Shown here: one piece after another, positions 23,876 to 33,343 of the stretch
Numbering within the stretch: the stretch's first letter is position 1
How the letters are laid out: each line of letters starts with the position of its first letter
Notes under the pieces: model-generated
Told to the model about the DNA's origin: nothing
Seen by the model: only the letters and a program-made list of their open reading frames with translations
Databases searched by the model: none
From: an uncultured Clostridia bacterium
GTDB taxonomy: Bacteria; Bacillota; Clostridia; Lachnospirales; Anaerotignaceae
NCBI GenBank assembly: GCA_902477755.1
Contig: CABSIK010000013.1
Span: 1-58,445 of the forward strand
Length of the DNA: 58,445 bases
Reading direction: 5' to 3'
Translations under genes and position numbers: made by a program

Positions 23876-26509
23876 TTATTTCTGAAGCTGTGCCAGACGT
23901 TCTTCCACCTGTGCCAGTGTTGCTCTGTATTTTTCTTCTTTTGCCTTTTCTTCGTCAATGACTTTCTGAGGCGCTTTGGATACAAAGCCCTGGTTTGCCA
24001 GTTTCTTTTCTACTCTTTCGATTTCTTTGAGCATCTTTTCTTTTTCTTTTGTCAGACGCTCTACTTCTTTTTCAATGTCAACCAGTTCTGCCAGAGGCAT
24101 GTAGATGGTTGCATCGCTGGTCACTACGGAAACAGCATCTTCACCGATACCTGCTTTATCAGCCTGTACAGTTACTTCGCTGGCATGACCCAGTGTTTTG
24201 AAGAATACTTTGCTGTGTTCAAAGATATTTCTTACTTCTTCCTTATCGGAAACAACAAATACCTGAACTTTCTTAGAAGGTGCAACATTCATTTCAGCAC
24301 GGATGTTACGGATGTTGCGAACAGCTTCCTTGATGGCATCAATTTCTTTTTCGTTTTCCTGATAGTTCCATTCTTCTTTATAAACAGGCCAATCGGAAAT
24401 CATGATGCTTTCTTCTTCGTCCTGGATATGCTGGAACAGTTCTTCTGTAATATAAGGCATGAACGGATGCAGCATCTTCAGCGCATTGATGAGAACTGTT
24501 TTCAGTGTCCACAGTGCTGCTTCTCTTGTGCTGTCGTCTTTGTTGTACAGACGAGGTTTTACCATTTCAATATACCAGTCACAGAATTCATCCCAAAGGA
24601 AATCGTAGATCTTCTGTGCTGCCAGACCCAGTTCATAATGTTCCAGATTTTCGGAAACATCTTTTGCCAGTGTGTTGACTTTGGACAAAATCCATTTATC
24701 TGCGGATGTGAGCATCAGCAGTTTTGTTTCCTGTTTTTCGTCCATGTTCATCATCACGAAACGGCTTGCGTTCCAGATCTTGTTGCAGAAGTTACGGCAG
24801 TTGTCCAGTCTTTCCCAATAGAAACGCATATCGTTACCGGGTGCGTTGCCAGTAATCAGCATCAGACGCAGAGGGTCAGCGCCATAGTTTGCAATAACCT
24901 CCAGAGGATCAATACCGTTGCCCAGAGACTTGGAGAATTTTCTGCCCTGATCGTCACGGATCAGACCATGGATCAATACATCATGGAAAGGTACTTCGTG
25001 CATATTTTCCATACCGGAGAATACCATACGAACAACCCAGAAGAAGATGATGTCATAGCCAGTAATCAGTGTGCTGGTAGGATAGAAGTGTTTCAGATCT
25101 TCTGTTTCATTGGGCCAGCCCAGTGTGGAGAAAGGCCACAGAGCGGAGCTGAACCATGTATCCAGTGTATCTTCATCCTGATGCAGTTTTGTGCTGCCGC
25201 ATTTTTCACATTTTTCAGGTGCATGTTTGCTTACAGTGATATGACCACATTCTTCGCAGTAGTAAGCGGGAATACGATGACCCCACCACAGCTGACGGGA
25301 AATACACCAGTCACGGATATTTTCCAGCCAATGCATATATACTTTACCGAAACGATCGGGAACAAAACGCAGTTTCTGCTGTTCGTATACTTCCATAGCA
25401 GGTTTTGCCAGTTCGTCCATGCGTACGAACCACTGCAGTTTGATGAGGGGCTCGATGGGAACATTACATCTTTCATGGCAGCCTACTGCATGAGTAATGT
25501 CTTCGATTTCTACCAGATAGCCCTGTTCTTTCAGGTCTGCTACCACTGCTTTTCTGGCTTCCATACGATCCATGCCTGCGTATTTGCCTGCTTTTTCGTT
25601 CATGGTGCCGTCGTCGTTCATAACATTGATACGAGGCAGGTTATGACGTACACCAACTTCAAAGTCGTTAGGGTCGTGAGCAGGTGTGATTTTTACAACA
25701 CCAGTACCGAATTCACGGTCAACATATTCATCCGCAACAATGGGGATTTCTTTATCCATCAGAGGCAGGATACATGTTTTGCCGATGAGGTGCTGATAAC
25801 GTTCGTCTTCAGGATGAACTGCAACAGCAACGTCGCCCATCATTGTTTCAGGACGGGTAGTTGCCAGACGCAGTCTTTCATCAGAGCCTACGATAGGATA
25901 TTCAATGTGGTAGAAATGACCTGCTGTTTCCACATGGTTTACTTCTGCGTCAGAAATGGTAGTCTGACATTCAGGGCACCAGTTGATGATCTTTTCACCA
26001 CGATAGATATAACCTTTTTCATACAGACGGCAGAATACTTCCAGAACGGCGTCGGAGCAGCCTTCGTCCATGGTGAAGCGCACTCTTTCCCAGTCACAGG
26101 AGCAGCCCAGTTTCCGCAGCTGATTCAGGATGATGCCGCCGTATTCTTCTTTCCAAGCCCAAGCACGTTCCAGGAAACCTTCACGGCCTACATCATCTTT
26201 TGTCAGGCCTTCGGAAGCCATTTTCTGTACAACCTTCAGTTCTGTGGAAATACTTGCATGGTCAATGCCGGGAACCCACAGTGCATTGTAGCCAGCCATT
26301 CTTTTCCAACGGATCAGGATATCCTGCATGGTGTTGTCCAGTGCGTGACCCATGTGCAGCTGCCCAGTGATGTTCGGGGGCGGCATTACGATACAATAAG
26401 GTTTTTTGCTTTTATCAATTTTTGTGTGGAAATATTTCTTTTCCATCCACATCGCATAGAGTCTGTCCTCTACTGCTGCGGGATCAAAATTCTTTGCCAG
26501 TTCTCTCAC
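23876..26509 (-). CDS. valS: Valyl-tRNA synthetase
   Basis: Class I synthetase of 877 residues, usual length. It has PPPNITGQLHMGHALDNTM (HIGH-type motif HMGH, about residue 51), the large editing domain with TTRPETMMGD, WWGHRIPAYYCEEC zinc-type segment, GRKFSKSLGNG (KMSKS-type loop), an anticodon-binding helical domain, and a C-terminal coiled coil (EVERLTKEKEKMLKEIERVEKK, abbreviated). Start is GTG at 26509 behind AAGGAGGAG. Controlled by the T-box directly upstream. Confidence 0.97.
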   Translation of the reverse strand: MRELAKNFDPAAVEDRLYAMWMEKKYFHTKIDKSKKPYCIVMPPPNITGQLHMGHALDNTMQDILIRWKRMAGYNALWVPGIDHASISTELKVVQKMASEGLTKDDVGREGFLERAWAWKEEYGGIILNQLRKLGCSCDWERVRFTMDEGCSDAVLEVFCRLYEKGYIYRGEKIINWCPECQTTISDAEVNHVETAGHFYHIEYPIVGSDERLRLATTRPETMMGDVAVAVHPEDERYQHLIGKTCILPLMDKEIPIVADEYVDREFGTGVVKITPAHDPNDFEVGVRHNLPRINVMNDDGTMNEKAGKYAGMDRMEARKAVVADLKEQGYLVEIEDITHAVGCHERCNVPIEPLIKLQWFVRMDELAKPAMEVYEQQKLRFVPDRFGKVYMHWLENIRDWCISRQLWWGHRIPAYYCEECGHITVSKHAPEKCEKCGSTKLHQDEDTLDTWFSSALWPFSTLGWPNETEDLKHFYPTSTLITGYDIIFFWVVRMVFSGMENMHEVPFHDVLIHGLIRDDQGRKFSKSLGNGIDPLEVIANYGADPLRLMLITGNAPGNDMRFYWERLDNCRNFCNKIWNASRFVMMNMDEKQETKLLMLTSADKWILSKVNTLAKDVSENLEHYELGLAAQKIYDFLWDEFCDWYIEMVKPRLYNKDDSTREAALWTLKTVLINALKMLHPFMPYITEELFQHIQDEEESIMISDWPVYKEEWNYQENEKEIDAIKEAVRNIRNIRAEMNVAPSKKVQVFVVSDKEEVRNIFEHSKVFFKTLGHASEVTVQADKAGIGEDAVSVVTSDATIYMPLAELVDIEKEVERLTKEKEKMLKEIERVEKKLANQGFVSKAPQKVIDEEKAKEEKYRATLAQVEERLAQLQK

Positions 26510-26532
26510 GTTTTCTCCTCCTTCGTTTCATA

Positions 26533-26765
26533 AAAAAAGAGCTTTCCTCCCAAAGGACGAAAGCTCGCGGTACCACCTTATTTCCCGTCAAAAAAATTGA
26601 CGGACACTCTCGGTCTGTAACGGAACCACCCGTTTCTGCCTACTTTTTTTCAGCGGAACAGCTCCAAAGCTACCTTCTGCGTGCCAGCTCCCAAAAAACC
26701 TTGCAGCCCATGGGTTTTTCTCTCTGATGGGACGGAATCCGCATACTCCTCTTTTTCTTTGCTTT
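26533..26765 (-). promoter_or_regulatory. T-box leader of valS (Val)
   Basis: On the minus strand: AGGAGTATGCGG S-turn side of stem I, an AGAGAG bulge, GAAGGTAGC with GTA in the specifier position, the T-box core AAGGTGGTACCGCG (26566-26579), and a terminator AGAGCTTTCCTCC / GGACGAAAGCTC followed by T7. The GTA (Val) specifier agrees with valS. Confidence 0.92.
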
Positions 26766-26834
26766 TGCTGTATGGAATCTTATACTTTAGCATTTTATTC
26801 AATACGAACAAATTTGTCAATAGCTTTTTGTAAA

Positions 26835-27995
26835 TTATTCTGTATTCTTCATATCCTTTGGATATTTTGATATGTTCAATAATATCCCCATCATCCCCAT
26901 CAGGAATACCAGCGCTGTACCACCGTAACTGATGAACGGCAATGGCTGCCCTGTATTGGGAATGGTATTGGTTACAACGCCAATGTTAATGAGTGCCTGA
27001 TAAGCCACAACAGATGTAATGCCCGTTGCCACCAGCATGCCGTAATTATCCCTTGCGTTCATGGCAATGCGGATACCTCGCCAAACCACCACCGCAAAAA
27101 GGATGATGACCAGCCCAGCACCGATCAGCCCCAATTCTTCGCAGATAATGGCAAAAATAATATCGTTATGGGCTTCTGGGATAAATGTTTTCTGTCGGCT
27201 CTGTCCAAGTCCCAGCCCAAAAAGGCCGCCAGATGCCACTGCATACAAAGACTGTACCGTCTGATAGCCGGAACCCTGCAAATCAGACCAAGGGTCAAGC
27301 CATGTGGTGATACGAGTCAGACGATAACGGAACTGCGGCAGGATAACCATGACCGCTGCAAAAGGCACCAAGGCGCCAACGCCTGCCACAAAGTACCAAA
27401 TCCTAGGACTGGCAACAAACAGGATGGTCACACCAACCATGAGCAGCAAAAGGGCTGAGGAAAAGTTAGTCATAGCAATAAGAACTACCGGAATTGCCAA
27501 AATCCCTGCCGCCTTCGCAAATCCTTTCAGATTGCCCAATTCCTTCCGGTGGTTGATAACATAATAGGACAGATACAATATAACGGCAACCTTCGTAAAT
27601 TCTGAAGGCTGGAACTGCAAAGGCCCAATTTCAATCCAACGGGTCTGCCCTTTGACGTTTTTCCCGACCAAAGGCAGGATTGCCAGCAGACCATTGGAAA
27701 TCCAGTACAGCATTCTGGAAAACTTTTTCCAAAGCTGGTAAGGCACATTCATGGCAACGATCATGCCCACTGTCCCCACAACAGCCCACATACCCTGTCG
27801 TTTCAGGTAATAAAACATATCATATCCATATTCCTTGCTGGACATGGTGTCGTAATAACTGGCGCTGAAGATCATGACAACGCCGAACAATACCAGCGTC
27901 AGTACCACGAAAAACAGCCCGAAGTCATAGGTATCCGCCTTAATCCGTTTCTTACGGGGCTTCCTTCCCGCCTTCCCCTGTCTGGTCTGTTCCAT
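26835..27995 (-). CDS. ftsW: Cell division protein FtsW (SEDS glycosyltransferase)
   Basis: Septal peptidoglycan polymerase of the SEDS family that works with class B PBPs. The 386-residue protein has a basic cytoplasmic N-tail, then about ten membrane helices (first at 24-45). SEDS marks include MIFSASYY, KGQTRWIEIGPLQFQPSEFTK (catalytic loop region, abbreviated), PEAHNDIIFAIICEELGLIG and NTGQPLPFISYGGTALV. FtsW rather than RodA or SpoVE is inferred from its place at the end of the dcw operon. It follows murD by 18 bases. Confidence 0.93.
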   Translation of the reverse strand: MEQTRQGKAGRKPRKKRIKADTYDFGLFFVVLTLVLFGVVMIFSASYYDTMSSKEYGYDMFYYLKRQGMWAVVGTVGMIVAMNVPYQLWKKFSRMLYWISNGLLAILPLVGKNVKGQTRWIEIGPLQFQPSEFTKVAVILYLSYYVINHRKELGNLKGFAKAAGILAIPVVLIAMTNFSSALLLLMVGVTILFVASPRIWYFVAGVGALVPFAAVMVILPQFRYRLTRITTWLDPWSDLQGSGYQTVQSLYAVASGGLFGLGLGQSRQKTFIPEAHNDIIFAIICEELGLIGAGLVIILFAVVVWRGIRIAMNARDNYGMLVATGITSVVAYQALINIGVVTNTIPNTGQPLPFISYGGTALVFLMGMMGILLNISKYPKDMKNTE

Positions 27996-28013
27996 GTTAC
28001 CACCTCGCTTTGT

Positions 28014-29375
28014 TTATTTCTGCAGATAGGAGCGAACCTGTTCTTTGAACATTTCGCCGCGCTGTTCGTAGTTATCAAACATGCCCCAGCTTGCACATGC
28101 AGGAGAAAGGAGCACGCAATCCCCAGGTTCTGCCTTTTCTCTGCACAGGTCTACAGCTTCCGCGAATGTTTCGCAGTCTGTCATTGCTGTAAAACCAAAT
28201 TTTTCCGCGGATGCACGAATCTGCGGTGCTGTTACACCGATGAGCACCAGATGTTTCACTCTGCCGGGGAACAGTTTTGTCCAGTCGTCAAAAGAAACGC
28301 CTTTGTCATAGCCGCCGCCAATGAGCACAATGGGTTTCTGCATCGCAAGGACAGCACGGATGGATGCATCTGTATTGGTGCCCTTGGAGTCGTTGTAGTA
28401 GTCAACACCATCCACGGTTGCCACATACTCAATACGGTGTTCAACACCTGCAAAAGATTTCAGTACCTGACGGATGGTATCCAGTGCTACGCCTGCGCAA
28501 ATGCCCATGGCTGCCGCCGCCATCACGTTTTCATAGTTATGAACGCCTAAAATTTGCAATTCATCCACAGAAATGAGTTTTTCGTCAATGCCCTGCCATT
28601 TTACAAAAATATCTTTGTCATGCAGGTAAATGCCTTCTGCCAAAGGCTGAGCGCTGCTGAAGAAAAATACCTTTGCAGCAGTTTTGTCTGCCATTTTGCG
28701 GCATGCTTCGTCTTCATAATTCAAAATGCAGAAATCTTCTGCTGTCTGTTTTGCAAAAACACGTTCTTTCATGGCAATGTAAACTTCCATGGTTTTGTGT
28801 CTGTTCAGATGGTCAGGGGTGATATTCAATACCGCGCTGATGTGAGGATGGAATTCTTTTGCTTTTTCCATCTGGAAGCTGCTGATTTCCGCAACGACCC
28901 AATCCTGCTCTGTCAAACCCTGTACCTTTTCGCTGTAAGGCACACCAATGTTCCCTACCACTGCTGTGTTCGGGCGAACAGCTTTCATGATTTCCCCTGT
29001 GAGTGTTGTGGTGGTTGTTTTCCCATTGGTGCCTGTGATGGCTGTGATGGGGCAAGTGGTTTCTCTGTATGCCAGTTCCACTTCACTGATGACTTCCACA
29101 CCTGCTGCTTCTGCTGCAATAATAAAAGGCAGGTCGCAGGGGATACCGGGACTGAGTACAATCAAATCCTGCTCACATGCAATATCATCGGGATTTTTTC
29201 CTGTATAGAGTGTAACGCCTTCTTTTTCCAGTTCCAGTGCTGCCGCAGGAACGGCGTCACGTTCTTTCATATCCTGCAATGTAACCACTGCACCCAGTTT
29301 CTGCAGCAGAGCCGCTGCCGCAATACCGCTTTTTGCCATGCCGCATACCAGGGCACGTTTTCCTGTATATTTCAT
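28014..29375 (-). CDS. murD: UDP-N-acetylmuramoyl-L-alanine--D-glutamate ligase
   Basis: Adds D-glutamate to UDP-MurNAc-L-Ala in the cytoplasm. The 453-residue Mur ligase has an N-terminal UDP-binding Rossmann part (VCGMAKSGIAAAALLQ), the ATP loop ITGTNGKTTTTTL (about 117), NITPDHLNRH, the HRIEYV and NDSKGTN segments, and a C-terminal domain with GGYDKGVSF and LSPACASWGMFDNYEQRG. Within the dcw operon between mraY and ftsW. Confidence 0.97.
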   Translation of the reverse strand: MKYTGKRALVCGMAKSGIAAAALLQKLGAVVTLQDMKERDAVPAAALELEKEGVTLYTGKNPDDIACEQDLIVLSPGIPCDLPFIIAAEAAGVEVISEVELAYRETTCPITAITGTNGKTTTTTLTGEIMKAVRPNTAVVGNIGVPYSEKVQGLTEQDWVVAEISSFQMEKAKEFHPHISAVLNITPDHLNRHKTMEVYIAMKERVFAKQTAEDFCILNYEDEACRKMADKTAAKVFFFSSAQPLAEGIYLHDKDIFVKWQGIDEKLISVDELQILGVHNYENVMAAAAMGICAGVALDTIRQVLKSFAGVEHRIEYVATVDGVDYYNDSKGTNTDASIRAVLAMQKPIVLIGGGYDKGVSFDDWTKLFPGRVKHLVLIGVTAPQIRASAEKFGFTAMTDCETFAEAVDLCREKAEPGDCVLLSPACASWGMFDNYEQRGEMFKEQVRSYLQK

Positions 29376-29395
29376 GGATTTTTTCCTTCTTTCCG

Positions 29396-30385
29396 TTAAA
29401 ACATTGCTTTACTGCCCAAGAAGCCCAGCAGGCACAGCAGAGCAGTTACTACATAGAACAAAGTTACAACCTTTGTTTCTCTCCATCCGCATTGTTCCAG
29501 ATGATGATGGAAAGGCGCCATTTTGAACAGGCGTCTGCCTTCGCCATATTTGCGTTTGGTAATCTTGAACCAACCTACCTGCAGCATAACTGTGATAGAT
29601 TCCCACAGATAAACAAAGCCGACAATGACAATGAAAATAGGCATTTTCAGCACAAAAGCCGTTGCCGCCACAAAGCCGCCCAGTGCCAGAGAGCCTGTAT
29701 CCCCCATGAACACTTTGGCAGGATAGCAGTTAAAGAGCAAAAATGCCAGCAGTGCGCCAACGATTGCCCCGCAGACAGGAGAAATCATGCTGCCTGCCGC
29801 CCAAGACACAATCATGAAGAACGCCGCAACAATGAGGGTTACGCCGCCAGCCAGACCATCCAGACCGTCTGTCAGGTTGACACCATTGACAGTCCCCAGT
29901 ACCGCAATAAAGAGGAAAGGTACAAACAAAATGCCCAGATCCAGTTCCATGCCATTGGTAAAGGGAATGTAAATAGCTGTGCCAATACCGCTGTGCATAA
30001 CCACATACCAGCAAAATACAGCTGTTACAACAAGCTGCAATGCCAGCTTCTGCCAAGCACGCAGACCCAGAGAACGTTTTTTCACAACTTTGATATAGTC
30101 ATCCAAAAATCCGATGATACCATAACACAATGTCATCAGTACCACCGCAATGCCGTCGGTGTTCCCCTTCAAAAAGAAGAAGGATGCCACCACAAAGGCA
30201 ATCAAAAAGGCAATACCGCCCATGGTAGGCGTACCCTGTTTCTGCAAATGTGTCTGAGGGCCATCATCCCGGACATTCTGCCCGAACTTCATTTTATGCA
30301 GTACGGGAATCAGAATGGGACACAAAATCACCCCAATGACAAAGGCTATCAATATGGCGTAAACCGCCTGTTCCAAAGAACCCAC
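29396..30385 (-). CDS. mraY: Phospho-N-acetylmuramoyl-pentapeptide transferase
   Basis: Integral membrane enzyme that makes lipid I from UDP-MurNAc-pentapeptide and undecaprenyl phosphate. The 329-residue protein has about ten membrane helices and the family motifs GTPTMGGIAFL (about 51), FLDDYIKV with the Asp pair, NLTDGLDGLAGG, and MGDTGSLALGG. The start is a GTG at 30385 with AAGGAG nine bases upstream. It begins just after the murF stop, in line with tight dcw coupling. Confidence 0.97.
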   Translation of the reverse strand: MGSLEQAVYAILIAFVIGVILCPILIPVLHKMKFGQNVRDDGPQTHLQKQGTPTMGGIAFLIAFVVASFFFLKGNTDGIAVVLMTLCYGIIGFLDDYIKVVKKRSLGLRAWQKLALQLVVTAVFCWYVVMHSGIGTAIYIPFTNGMELDLGILFVPFLFIAVLGTVNGVNLTDGLDGLAGGVTLIVAAFFMIVSWAAGSMISPVCGAIVGALLAFLLFNCYPAKVFMGDTGSLALGGFVAATAFVLKMPIFIVIVGFVYLWESITVMLQVGWFKITKRKYGEGRRLFKMAPFHHHLEQCGWRETKVVTLFYVVTALLCLLGFLGSKAMF

Positions 30386-30386
30386 T

Positions 30387-31769
30387 TTATTTCACTCCTT
30401 GCAATTTCTCTACTGTTTTTTCAAATCCCATGCTGCGGGATGCTTTCAACAAAATTGTATCTCCTTTTTTCAGCAAATCCAGACCTTTTTCCCAGAATTC
30501 TTCCTGTGTGTCAAAACGATACACTTCTTTCATGCCGGCATCTTTCGCCCCTGCCGCCATCTGGTCGGAATGGTTGCCAATACAAATCAAAAGGTCAATG
30601 CCTTTTTCTGCCGCGTAAGCCCCAACTTCCCTGTGCATCTGGGGAGCAAATTCGCCCAGTTCTCCCATGAAGCCCAAGAATGCCACGCTTCTGCCTTCCA
30701 CGTCTTTCAAGATATCCAAAGAAGCCTTGGCAGAAACAGGATTAGAGTTGTATACATCATTCAGCAATGTCAGACCGTTTTCCAAACGCATAATGGTCAT
30801 GCGATCTTTGGTAGGCACGAAGTTTTCAATGCCTCCTTTGATTTCATCCAGTGTAAAGCCCATTTCCAGCCCTACAGTTACGGCAGAAAGGGCATTGAGC
30901 ACCATGTGTGCGCCGGGCATAGGAATCACTACATCCATGCTGCCCACTGGTGTATGAATGGTGCATCTGGTATGTTCCAGACCAACAGCCTCGATGTTGT
31001 CAGCGTAAACATCCCGTTTGTTTTCCACACCAAACCAGCGTACTTTCTGAGAAAGCTTGCCGTCCAGTGTTGCCAGCATATCGTTATCACCGTTCAGCAC
31101 AGCAACATTCTTTTCATCCATAAAATCGAACAATTCACATTTTGCTTTCAAAATGCCTTCCCGACTGCCCAGATGTTCAATATGCGCAACGCCAACATTG
31201 GAAATGACCCCAATTTGAGGACGTACTGCATCCACCAGACGATGGATTTCGCCAAAATGGTTCATACCCATTTCAATGACAGCAGCTTCATGACCTTCTT
31301 CCAGACGGAACAATGTCAGAGGCACACCAAGGTCATTATTGAAATTTCCCAATGTCCACAAAGTATTGTATTTCTGAGAAAGTACAGAAGCGATCATATC
31401 CTTTGTGGTAGTCTTGCCCACACTGCCGGTGATACCCACAACGGGAATATCAAACAGGCTGCGGTAATATTTCGCCAGCTGGAGCATTGCGGCTCTCGCG
31501 TTTTCCACCAAAAGCAGCACACAGCCATTTTCCGGTGTCATTTCACGTTCTGTAAAACATGCGGCAACGCCTTTTTCCATGCAGCTTTTCAGGTAATCAT
31601 GTCCGTCGGAGTTTTTTCCTTTCAAAGGCACAAAGAGGCTTCCTTCCCCAGCCTGACGGGAATCCTGTGTCACATGGCTGATGGTTTTCTGCTGTGCTCC
31701 TTCCATATCCGCTGCCAGAATCCGTGCATGGGTGGCATTGGCAATTTCCTGAATGGTCAGTTTTTTCAT
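30387..31769 (-). CDS. murF: UDP-N-acetylmuramoyl-tripeptide--D-alanyl-D-alanine ligase
   Basis: Adds D-Ala-D-Ala to complete the cytoplasmic pentapeptide precursor. About 460 residues. It has the N-terminal substrate domain with DSRQAGEGSLFVPLKG, the ATP site VGITGSVGKTTTKDMI (about 111), EMGMNHFGEI, and the C-terminal NDVYNSNPVSAKASL and GFMGELGEFA motifs. The ATG at 31769 overlaps the murE stop as ATGA, so the two genes are translationally coupled; a TTG six bases upstream is the alternative. Confidence 0.96.
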   Translation of the reverse strand: MKKLTIQEIANATHARILAADMEGAQQKTISHVTQDSRQAGEGSLFVPLKGKNSDGHDYLKSCMEKGVAACFTEREMTPENGCVLLLVENARAAMLQLAKYYRSLFDIPVVGITGSVGKTTTKDMIASVLSQKYNTLWTLGNFNNDLGVPLTLFRLEEGHEAAVIEMGMNHFGEIHRLVDAVRPQIGVISNVGVAHIEHLGSREGILKAKCELFDFMDEKNVAVLNGDNDMLATLDGKLSQKVRWFGVENKRDVYADNIEAVGLEHTRCTIHTPVGSMDVVIPMPGAHMVLNALSAVTVGLEMGFTLDEIKGGIENFVPTKDRMTIMRLENGLTLLNDVYNSNPVSAKASLDILKDVEGRSVAFLGFMGELGEFAPQMHREVGAYAAEKGIDLLICIGNHSDQMAAGAKDAGMKEVYRFDTQEEFWEKGLDLLKKGDTILLKASRSMGFEKTVEKLQGVK

Positions 31770-33220
31770 AAGCAATCATCTCCAAACGCGTTTCGCACTT
31801 CTTCTACATCGTCAAAATGAATGGTTTTATCAGGGAAAATCTGATAAGTTTCATGGCCCTTGCCGGCAATGAGAATGACATCTCCTGCCTGTGCCAGTTC
31901 TACGGCACGCACAATGGCTTTTCTGCGGTCGACCTGTTTTTCGTAAGTGCAGCCTGTTTCCTGTGTGCCAACTTCCACTTCCCGCAAAATCTGTTCTGGG
32001 TCTTCTGTACGGGGATTATCAGATGTGATGATGCAGTAATCCGCGTACTGTCCGCCAATGCGTCCCATGATGGGGCGTTTTGTCTTATCTCTGTCACCGC
32101 CGCAGCCAAAGACCGCAATCAGTTTGCCTTTGGTAAATTCTTTGGCTGTTTTCAGCACGTTTTCCAGTCCATCAGGTGTATGGGCATAGTCCACCACTGC
32201 CTGACAGCCTTTTTTGCTGCGTACTGTCTGGAAACGACCTGCCACACCTGGGTTTTCTGCCAGCCCAGCCAGAATATCTTCCATTTCCACGCCCAGACAC
32301 AGGCAAGCGCCAATGGCACCCAGTCCATTATATACGCTGAATCTGCCGGGTGTGTGCAATTTCACACCATAACGGTTCCCTTCATATACCACTGTAAAGG
32401 CAGTGCCTTCCGCTGTAATGGAAATGTCCTCTGCCTTCAGGTCTGCTTCTTTGTCGATGGCATAAGTCAGTACTTCCCCTGCGGCTTTTTCCACCATAAA
32501 ATCACCTGCGGCATCGTCAATATTGATGACGCTTTTTTTGCTCCGTTCAAAGAGCATGCTCTTGGCGATTTTATAATTTTCCATAGTTTTATGATAATCC
32601 AGATGATCCTGTGTCAAGTTTGTGAACACTGCCACATCATAAGCAATGCCGTCTACACGATGCAGATCCAAAGAGTGAGAAGAAACTTCCATGATCACAT
32701 CTGCCACATCTTCCTGACGCATCTGTTCCATCAATGCCTGTAATTCCAAAGATTCTGGTGTTGTACGTTCTGTAGGGATGACTTTATCCCCAATGCGGTT
32801 TTCGATGGTGCCGATGACACCTGTTTTTCTGCCTGCCCGTTCCAGCACAGAACGCACCAGATAGGTGATGGTGGTTTTGCCGTTAGTACCTGTGACACCT
32901 GTCACGCGGATTTTCTCTGTGGGATGGTCATAAAAATTGGCAGACAGCGCCGCCAACGCCTGACGGTTGTTTTCTGTCTGAATCACTGTGATGTTTTCCG
33001 GTACATCTTCCACAGCGTGTTCTACCAAAAGAGCCGCCGCACCTTTTTCCAGCGCCATGGGAATATAGCGGTGACCGTCTGTCTGAAAGCCTGTGATGCA
33101 GACAAACAAGTCCCCCTGCTGTACTTTTCGGGAATCGTAAACGGGCATTTTGATTTCTGCCCCATCGGTTCCCTGTAACATTTTATAAGGAATACCCTCT
33201 AACAGTTTTTGCAATAACAC
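31766..33220 (-). CDS. murE: UDP-N-acetylmuramoyl-tripeptide synthetase
   Basis: Adds the third peptide residue to UDP-MurNAc-L-Ala-D-Glu. The 484-residue protein has DSRKVQQGDLFVCITG, the ATP motif GVTGTNGKTTITYLV (about 110), FTNLTQDHLDYHKTM and a C-terminal domain with TSDNPRTEDP. The DNPR segment is the classic signature of meso-diaminopimelate-adding enzymes, so mDAP is the likely third residue (established motif, inference for this strain). The GTG at 33220 is chosen because AAAGGAGG lies eight bases upstream; an open frame continues 5' but is not conserved in character. Confidence 0.95.
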   Translation of the reverse strand: MLLQKLLEGIPYKMLQGTDGAEIKMPVYDSRKVQQGDLFVCITGFQTDGHRYIPMALEKGAAALLVEHAVEDVPENITVIQTENNRQALAALSANFYDHPTEKIRVTGVTGTNGKTTITYLVRSVLERAGRKTGVIGTIENRIGDKVIPTERTTPESLELQALMEQMRQEDVADVIMEVSSHSLDLHRVDGIAYDVAVFTNLTQDHLDYHKTMENYKIAKSMLFERSKKSVINIDDAAGDFMVEKAAGEVLTYAIDKEADLKAEDISITAEGTAFTVVYEGNRYGVKLHTPGRFSVYNGLGAIGACLCLGVEMEDILAGLAENPGVAGRFQTVRSKKGCQAVVDYAHTPDGLENVLKTAKEFTKGKLIAVFGCGGDRDKTKRPIMGRIGGQYADYCIITSDNPRTEDPEQILREVEVGTQETGCTYEKQVDRRKAIVRAVELAQAGDVILIAGKGHETYQIFPDKTIHFDDVEEVRNAFGDDCL

Positions 33221-33343
33221 TGTATTTTCCTCCTTTGGGTGTTGCTTTTTTTCGCATCTGTTTATTATATCATAAAAAACTGGAAGGAACGGAAAAAGTA
33301 TGATTTTTTTTCGATTCTTCCCCATTTTTATTCCATTTTTCGC